Origin: Imperialibacter sp965651695
GTDB lineage: Bacteria; Bacteroidota; Bacteroidia; Cytophagales; Cyclobacteriaceae
Assembly (NCBI GenBank): GCA_965651695.1
Contig: CBFGTI010000007.1
Location: forward strand, 14,141-78,140
Length of the DNA stretch: 64,000 nucleotides
Direction of reading: 5' to 3'
The position numbers and the translations under genes were made by a program. Of this stretch, positions 59,164 to 64,000 are shown in pieces; position 1 is the stretch's first letter, and the number at the start of each line of letters is the position of its first letter. The notes below the pieces were generated by a model. It ran no database searches, had not been told where the DNA came from, and saw nothing but the letters and a program-made list of their open reading frames with translations.

Positions 59164-60234
59164 TTAGTAGTTAAGGCCCTGCTGCCGCAGCAGTTCACTG
59201 TCGCGCATGCGCTGGTCGAGCAGCGAAGTATAGCTTCGTCCTTTTTTATTGTCATAGTTTACATAGGCACGGCTGGCCCATTCTCTTGCTTTCTCAAAAT
59301 CGCCCAGCACCTCATAGCCTACCGCCAGGTTATAGGCCAGCCTGCCTGCATCTTTTTTATTGGTAGGCTTGCTCAGGCTTTTGCGCCAGGTTTGCACGGC
59401 AAGGTCCCACTGCCCTACTTCGGCCTGGCGGGCGCCCTGCACCAGCTCCGGCGTATCTTTCGACTTCGAATAAAAAAACCGCGAAAGCTGTACCGGCATA
59501 GGCGCTATCTTGGCTGCGTAGCTTGCACCTGCCATATTGCTTACATAGCGGGTGGCCTCGGTTTTTTGTATCAGCTGCGCCAGTGCGTCCTTCAGGCTGG
59601 TGCCAGTTGCGCTCCACGTGTTGCTGGGGTTAAAAAGCTGCTGGTCGGCTATGGTCCGCTCTTTGGGGTCGTATAGCCGGAAGCCAATTTTTGCATTTCC
59701 CACCCCCTCGGCGTAGTATTCCACTGCCTTCACCTGTCGCTTGGTGCCGTCTTTTTCGACCACCTCTTTCGTCACATCTTTTTTACCGTTGGTTACTATA
59801 AAGTCAGTATCGAAAATCTCCACCGCTACTACTGCATCAGCGCCGTAATTCCGGCACAGCCGCTCAATCTGGCTCCAAGCCAGCGGATTTGGGAAGGCCC
59901 CCGTGAGGCTATTGCCGGGCAGCACCTCCGAGGCTCTTTTTACCTTAAACCGCGGGCTTGCCATTAGCTGCTGCTGAAAGGCATTGAGCGCCTCCTGCAA
60001 GCCGGCGCGGTCTTCACCCGGTAGCTCACCTGTTATAATCCCTTCGGCTATTTCCCATCCCTTTTTGTCGAACTCGGTCCGGTCCAGCACCAGTATCGTA
60101 TTCACGTGCGCCGGAAAGGTAATTTCAGCAGGCCGCATGGTGCTAATATGTACTTGTTTGGAGCAGGCGGATGCAACTAAAAAGATTGCGAGCGAAAAAA
60201 TGTAGCGCCTGATGGGGTTAGATTTGGTTTTCAT
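59164..60234 (-). CDS. DUF6340-family lipoprotein with TPR-like C-terminus
   Basis: The 356-aa product has a lipoprotein signal (FSLAIFLVASAC, Cys about 24). The N-terminal domain reads VNTILVLDRTEFDKKGWEIAEGIITGE and DAVVAVEIFDTDFIV, typical of DUF6340. The C-terminal third has TPR-like helices (QAEVGQWDLAVQTWRKSLSK, DAGRLAYNLAVGYEVLGDFE, EWASRAYVNYD). Function not known; these lipoproteins are presumed periplasmic or outer-membrane. Confidence 0.87.
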   Translation of the reverse strand: MKTKSNPIRRYIFSLAIFLVASACSKQVHISTMRPAEITFPAHVNTILVLDRTEFDKKGWEIAEGIITGELPGEDRAGLQEALNAFQQQLMASPRFKVKRASEVLPGNSLTGAFPNPLAWSQIERLCRNYGADAVVAVEIFDTDFIVTNGKKDVTKEVVEKDGTKRQVKAVEYYAEGVGNAKIGFRLYDPKERTIADQQLFNPSNTWSATGTSLKDALAQLIQKTEATRYVSNMAGASYAAKIAPMPVQLSRFFYSKSKDTPELVQGARQAEVGQWDLAVQTWRKSLSKPTNKKDAGRLAYNLAVGYEVLGDFEKAREWASRAYVNYDNKKGRSYTSLLDQRMRDSELLRQQGLNY

Positions 60235-60283
60235 GACAACGTTTAGAATGCTGTAAACAATAAAAATACCAATTTAGTGGAAT

Positions 60284-60311
60284 AGTCGACAGTCGATAGT
60301 CGATAGTCGAT
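60284..60311. repeat. Four tandem AGTCGAT heptamers
   Basis: AGTCGAC followed by three AGTCGAT at 60284-60311, in the 237-bp gap between two genes. Nothing else was recognised in this gap. Confidence 0.85.
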
Positions 60312-60471
60312 GGCAATTTTGTGGTAAACTCCAGCCGATGTGCTCCCAATAGCTTTTAAAAAAGCCCCGAGACATTGTTAGCCAAACCTCAAACTCTTAA
60401 AGCTTCCCACTGTCCTAAACGTTTAAGCCATCCAAAACCCATAACCTGAGGCTGACTGAAAACTCAAAGCA

Positions 60472-61323
60472 TCAACTCCCCGCAGCTAAAGAGAATATTC
60501 CTTTCTTCACTTCCTCCGGATGCGACCACGGTATAAAGTGGTTAACTCCGTCCAGCATTTCGACATGAATAAGGCTGTCCGGCAAAAATTTTCCGGGGTA
60601 CCAGGCATTTTGGTACGGCACCAGCTCATCTGCATTGCCCTGTAGTACGTAGATGGGAACTTGCAGCGATGGCCATTGGGGCTCCATCTGTTCCAGCTCT
60701 TCTTTCAAAAAGATTATCTCTTCATTGGACACATTAAAGCTTTTGGGCACAAAGGTGCGTACTACAAAATTGCGCATCAGCGGCCTGAACCACTCTTCAG
60801 GCTCAAGGGCCGGGTCGATAGATGGCGCTATCAGCAAAAGGCCGGCTACCTGCTTCGGATAGTCCATGGCCATGCGAGCCGCTACCGGGCCACCCAGCGA
60901 ATGCCCCACAAGTATGGCTTTTTTGTAAGGATATAGCGCCAAAACCTGATGCAGCAATTCGCTTTGTTTTGCCAGCGATGGTTCCGCTTTCCCAAAATTG
61001 GAGTACCCAAACCCAGGCCTGTCCACAGAAATGAGGTGAAATTGCTGGCGAAGAACCGGATCTTTCAGGTAGCTGGCAAAAGCACTCCATGAGCCCGGCG
61101 ATCCATGGATAAATACAACCAGCGGGTTAAGTGTATCGCCGATTTCAGCAAAATGAACAGTGCGGTCATTGTAAGGAAACGAAACCAGCGACGGCATTTC
61201 CTCCCCTTCGTAGAACTCTTCCATTTCTTTGGGGCTCATCCTGAACTCCATGCACCCGCCAGCAAGCTGAGACAGAAGTACGGCCAGGACAAAAAGTAGC
61301 GCTATTCGAAACAGGATTTTCAT
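60472..61323 (-). CDS. Lipoprotein alpha/beta-hydrolase
   Basis: The 283-aa hydrolase has a lipoprotein signal (LLFVLAVLLSQLAGGC, Cys about 24). Motifs: VVFIHGSPGSWSAFASYL (oxyanion), ISVDRPGFGYSNFG, nucleophile ILVGHSLGGPVAARMAM, YVLQGNADELVPYQN with catalytic Asp, DGVNHFIPWSHPEEV with catalytic His. Similar to haloperoxidase- or epoxide-hydrolase-like fold proteins. Substrate unknown. Confidence 0.9.
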   Translation of the reverse strand: MKILFRIALLFVLAVLLSQLAGGCMEFRMSPKEMEEFYEGEEMPSLVSFPYNDRTVHFAEIGDTLNPLVVFIHGSPGSWSAFASYLKDPVLRQQFHLISVDRPGFGYSNFGKAEPSLAKQSELLHQVLALYPYKKAILVGHSLGGPVAARMAMDYPKQVAGLLLIAPSIDPALEPEEWFRPLMRNFVVRTFVPKSFNVSNEEIIFLKEELEQMEPQWPSLQVPIYVLQGNADELVPYQNAWYPGKFLPDSLIHVEMLDGVNHFIPWSHPEEVKKGIFSLAAGS

Positions 61324-61397
61324 TCAGGTACAAGTTATCAATCATTATGACGATTAATAGCTTCTATTGTTAACGACCTGGTATAAAATTGACCTGC

Positions 61398-61643
61398 TTT
61401 TCCGATGGAAGAACCAAAGTTTCGGAAAGGCTTCCGCAATGGTGCAGGAAAGGTTCCGAAGTCCGGAAAGTCTCTCGCAATGGTACGGGAAGGTTTCCTA
61501 AGCCCGGAAAGTCTCTCGCAATGGTACGGGAAGGTTTCCGAAGTCCGGAAAGTCCCCCGCAGGCATGCGCGAAGGTTTCCGAAGTCCGGAAAATCTCTCG
61601 CACCGGTGCAGGTCAGTTTCCGAAAGCCCGGGAAGGTTTCCCA
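61398..61643. repeat. Minisatellite: tandem 41-bp units each with an internal dyad
   Basis: Five clear units start at 61439, 61480, 61521, 61562 and 61603, with a degraded unit before (61398-61438). Copies 61480 and 61521 differ at only a few sites. Each has the core TTTCCGAAGTCCGGAAA, a dyad of TTCCG and CGGAA around a short spacer. The array fills the 385-bp gap between the lipoprotein hydrolase and glnN. The period is not a multiple of three, so it is not a coding repeat. It lies downstream of glnN (minus strand) and upstream of the hydrolase gene. Confidence 0.85.
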
Positions 61644-61708
61644 GGCCGGGAAACAGCCACGGCCGGTGACTCCCCCGATTAACTATTAACCAATAACGAT
61701 CAACTTCC

Positions 61709-63871
61709 TTACTTCAAAAACAGCAGCTCGCGGTACTTCACCAGCGGCCAGTCTTCGTCGTCTACAAACAATTCCAGCTTGTCGACCGAATACCTGATCT
61801 TTTCAAAGTACTTGTGCTTCACATCGTCACAATAAGCAATGGCCCGCTTGCGCATATCTTCTATTTTGTTGATCCGCTTACGCTCCTCAATCATGTCGTT
61901 TACTGATTTTCTGAGTGCGGAGATATGCTTGCTGATTTCTTCGATGTAGCTGATAATTTCTGAATTGTCTACCCCCAGTTCCTTCAGGCCCATGGCATTC
62001 TGAATAAGCTTGTTCTGGTAAGCAATGGCAGTCGGTATTATGTGGTTCAGCGCAAGGTCGCCCATTACCCGCGATTCTATCTGCGCCTTTTTCAGGTAGT
62101 TTTCCAGCATAATCTCGTACCTGGCTTTCACTTCCTTTTCCGAGAGTATCTTATTGGAACCAAAGAGGTGGTAGGTCTTGTCGGTAAGGTAAAAGTCGAG
62201 CGCCCGGGGAGTGTCCTTCACGTTGGACAGCCCTCTTTTTTCCGCCTCCTTTACCCACTGCGCCGAGTAGCCATCGCCTTCAAATCTGATCGATTTCGAC
62301 TCCTTTATATAGCGACGCAGTACTTCCACTATGGCCAAACGGCGATCTTTACCTTTGTTGGTAAGCTTGATAACCTCAGCATAAAATTTGTTCAGCTGGT
62401 CGGCCACTATCAGGTTCAAAACCATCATGGGGTTAGCCACGTTGGCTTCGCTGCCTACCGCCCTGAACTCGAACTTGTTGCCTGTAAACGCAAATGGCGA
62501 AGTACGATTGCGGTCGGTGTTGTCAAGAATAATTTCCGGAATTTTATCAATGCCCAGCTTCATGTAAAGGTTGTCACCCTTTTCAATCTTCACGTTGCCG
62601 TTTTTCTCCAGCTCGTCCAGTACGTTGGACAGGGTTTGCCCTATAAATACACTGATAATGGCGGGAGGTGCTTCGTTGGCACCCAGGCGGAAATCGTTGC
62701 CGTAGGAGGCGATGCTGGCACGCAGAAGATCGGCATGCTCGTGCACCGCCTTTATGGTAACCACAAAAAACGAAAAGAACAGCAGGTTTTCACGGGCGCT
62801 GCTGGTGGGCTGCAGCAGGTTTACGCCTGTGTCGGTCATCAGCGACCAGTTGTTGTGCTTACCGTTTCCATTTACAGCGGCAAAAGGTTTCTCGTGAAAG
62901 AGCACCTTCAGGTCGTGCTTAAAAGCCACCCGGTCCATCACATCGCGCAGCAGCTGGTTGTGGTCGGTGGCCACGTTGGTTTCTTCAAACATAGGCGCCA
63001 CCTCAAACTGCGAGGGAGCTACCTCGTTGTGGCGGGTCCGTACCGGAATGCCCAGCTTGTGGGCCTCCACCTCAAATTCCTTCATAAACTCCTGCACACG
63101 TGTGGGAATGGTGCCGAAGTAGTGGTCGTCGAGCTGCTGCCCACGAGCGGGATTGTGGCCAAACACCGTGCGCCCGCACATTACCAGGTCGGGCCGGGCG
63201 TTGTACAGGGCTTTGTCTACCACAAAATACTCCTGCTCCCAACCAAGTGTAGGGGTAACGCTACCCACTGCCCGGTCGAAAAGCCGGCAAACCTTGGTTG
63301 AAGCCCGGTCTATCGCCTCTATCGCTTTCAGCAGCGGCGCTTTGTAGTCGAGCGCTTCGCCGGTGTACGACACAAAAATAGTGGGTACGCAAAGTGTGGT
63401 GTCCCAGATAAAAATAGGCGAGCTGGGGTCCCATGCGGTGTAGCCGCGAGCCTCGAAAGTGCTTCTGATTCCACCACTCGGAAACGACGATGCGTCGGGC
63501 TCCTGCTGCACAAGCGCCCCTCCCTGAAACTCTTCAATGCCTTTGCTGGAGTCGAAAAAAGAATCGTGTTTTTCGGCAGTAGCCCCAGTTAGTGGCTGAA
63601 ACCAGTGGGTGTAGTGCGTAACGCCCCTATTCATAGCCCATGTTTTCACCGCAGCCGCTACAGCATCGGCAGTCTCTTTGTCGACCTTCTTGCCATGCTT
63701 GATGCCGTGTACTACTTTTTCAAAAATATCAGGGGCCAATGCACTTCGCATTTGGGTAATGCCGAAGGCATTCTGGCCAAAATAGTCGGAGATCTTCGAC
63801 GAGGGGAGTTTTACCTCCACTCTTCTACGGGAACTTAAAGCTTCGAGGGCATTAAAACGCAATTTTGCCAT
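61709..63871 (-). CDS. glnN: Type III glutamine synthetase
   Basis: ATP-dependent glutamate-ammonia ligase, 720 aa, the GSIII length found in Bacteroidota and some others. Start LRFNALEALSSRRRVEVKL, SDYFGQNAFGITQMRSAL. Catalytic region: THWFQPLTGATAEKHDSFF, FPSGGIRSTFEARGYTAWDP, TPTLGWEQEYFVVDKALY with the metal Glu, RTRHNEVAPSQFEVAPMFEE with the conserved His, AVNGNGKHNNWSLMTDTG with the ATP/Glu loop, DRNRTSPFAFTGNKFEFRAVGS with the Arg residues. A helical C-terminal extension of about 150 residues follows. No nitrogen regulator is adjacent. Confidence 0.96.
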   Translation of the reverse strand: MAKLRFNALEALSSRRRVEVKLPSSKISDYFGQNAFGITQMRSALAPDIFEKVVHGIKHGKKVDKETADAVAAAVKTWAMNRGVTHYTHWFQPLTGATAEKHDSFFDSSKGIEEFQGGALVQQEPDASSFPSGGIRSTFEARGYTAWDPSSPIFIWDTTLCVPTIFVSYTGEALDYKAPLLKAIEAIDRASTKVCRLFDRAVGSVTPTLGWEQEYFVVDKALYNARPDLVMCGRTVFGHNPARGQQLDDHYFGTIPTRVQEFMKEFEVEAHKLGIPVRTRHNEVAPSQFEVAPMFEETNVATDHNQLLRDVMDRVAFKHDLKVLFHEKPFAAVNGNGKHNNWSLMTDTGVNLLQPTSSARENLLFFSFFVVTIKAVHEHADLLRASIASYGNDFRLGANEAPPAIISVFIGQTLSNVLDELEKNGNVKIEKGDNLYMKLGIDKIPEIILDNTDRNRTSPFAFTGNKFEFRAVGSEANVANPMMVLNLIVADQLNKFYAEVIKLTNKGKDRRLAIVEVLRRYIKESKSIRFEGDGYSAQWVKEAEKRGLSNVKDTPRALDFYLTDKTYHLFGSNKILSEKEVKARYEIMLENYLKKAQIESRVMGDLALNHIIPTAIAYQNKLIQNAMGLKELGVDNSEIISYIEEISKHISALRKSVNDMIEERKRINKIEDMRKRAIAYCDDVKHKYFEKIRYSVDKLELFVDDEDWPLVKYRELLFLK

Positions 63872-64000
63872 GAAATAGAATTTTTACGCGAATAGATAAA
63901 GAGCCTCGAAATTAATCAATTTTCATTCTTTGCCCTCATTTGCCACTGTTTTCAACCATCAAATTCACTTTTTCTTGAAGATGGTGCCGGAAGTGCCTTA

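Noticed and set aside
61398..61643. CRISPR array or coding repeat at the 41-bp tandem units
   Set aside because: Units abut without spacers and the period is not a multiple of three.

Overview
This window is a chromosomal stretch of a Bacteroidota bacterium, most likely a Cytophagales/Cytophagia member; I cannot fix the genus. The evidence is a SusC-type receptor with an ECF sigma/FecR pair, a DUF4249 lipoprotein next to a TonB-dependent receptor, a beta-propeller/Y_Y_Y sensor, type III glutamine synthetase, HslV, Tat-tagged Gfo/Idh/MocA enzymes, few Shine-Dalgarno sites, and several promoters of the Bacteroidetes TAnnTTTG type. I saw no rRNA, tRNA, phage genes, CRISPR array or transposase gene.

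Layout. 0-8 kb: ECF sigma, FecR anti-sigma and SusC receptor (minus strand, receptor truncated by the window edge), divergent from a second TonB-dependent receptor. 8-13 kb: Gfo/Idh/MocA oxidoreductase, an unrecognised AT-richer gene, and a Tat-tagged enolase-superfamily enzyme with an RraA-like protein, probably sugar-acid metabolism. 13-16 kb: a beta-propeller sensor that ends just after its phosphoacceptor-like helices with no ATPase domain, plus a receiver-only response regulator. 16-18.5 kb: pirin, NTF2-like and YdeI-like proteins. 18.5-22 kb: a four-gene minus-strand operon (esterase, L-rhamnose mutarotase, Tat-tagged oxidoreductase, Tat-tagged Nif3-like protein), with a 241-bp MITE-like element carrying a 10-bp target duplication just upstream. 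22.5-27 kb: menC and a VIT1-family transporter, queA, a relic of an MscS C-terminus, a membrane protein and a small protein with two TFPASDPP motifs.

27-36 kb: an ECF sigma/FecR pair whose third gene is an STN-domain protein with surface repeats instead of a receptor; an AraC regulator; a VOC protein; a frameshifted membrane-protein gene; a VTT-domain protein; and a membrane protein/winged-helix regulator/CreD locus in which two near-identical palindromes precede the two transcription units. 36-40 kb: VanZ-like protein, a CPA1 antiporter interrupted by an in-frame amber codon in its GIRG motif, and a large catalase. 40.6-45 kb: three paralogous hyperacidic lipoproteins, the largest with thrombospondin-type-3 calcium-binding repeats and two long low-complexity repeat tracts.

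45-64 kb: mostly housekeeping. A VTT-domain protein divergent from a cystathionine gamma-synthase, ArsC-like protein, hslV, pyruvate dehydrogenase E2, a YheT-like hydrolase, a SRAP-fold protein lacking its usual catalytic residues, fabH, a MORN/YwqK-repeat protein, a DUF4249/TonB receptor pair, DUF6435 and DUF6340 proteins, a lipoprotein hydrolase, a 41-bp minisatellite with internal dyads, and glnN.

All functional calls come from reading motifs by eye; no database search was run.
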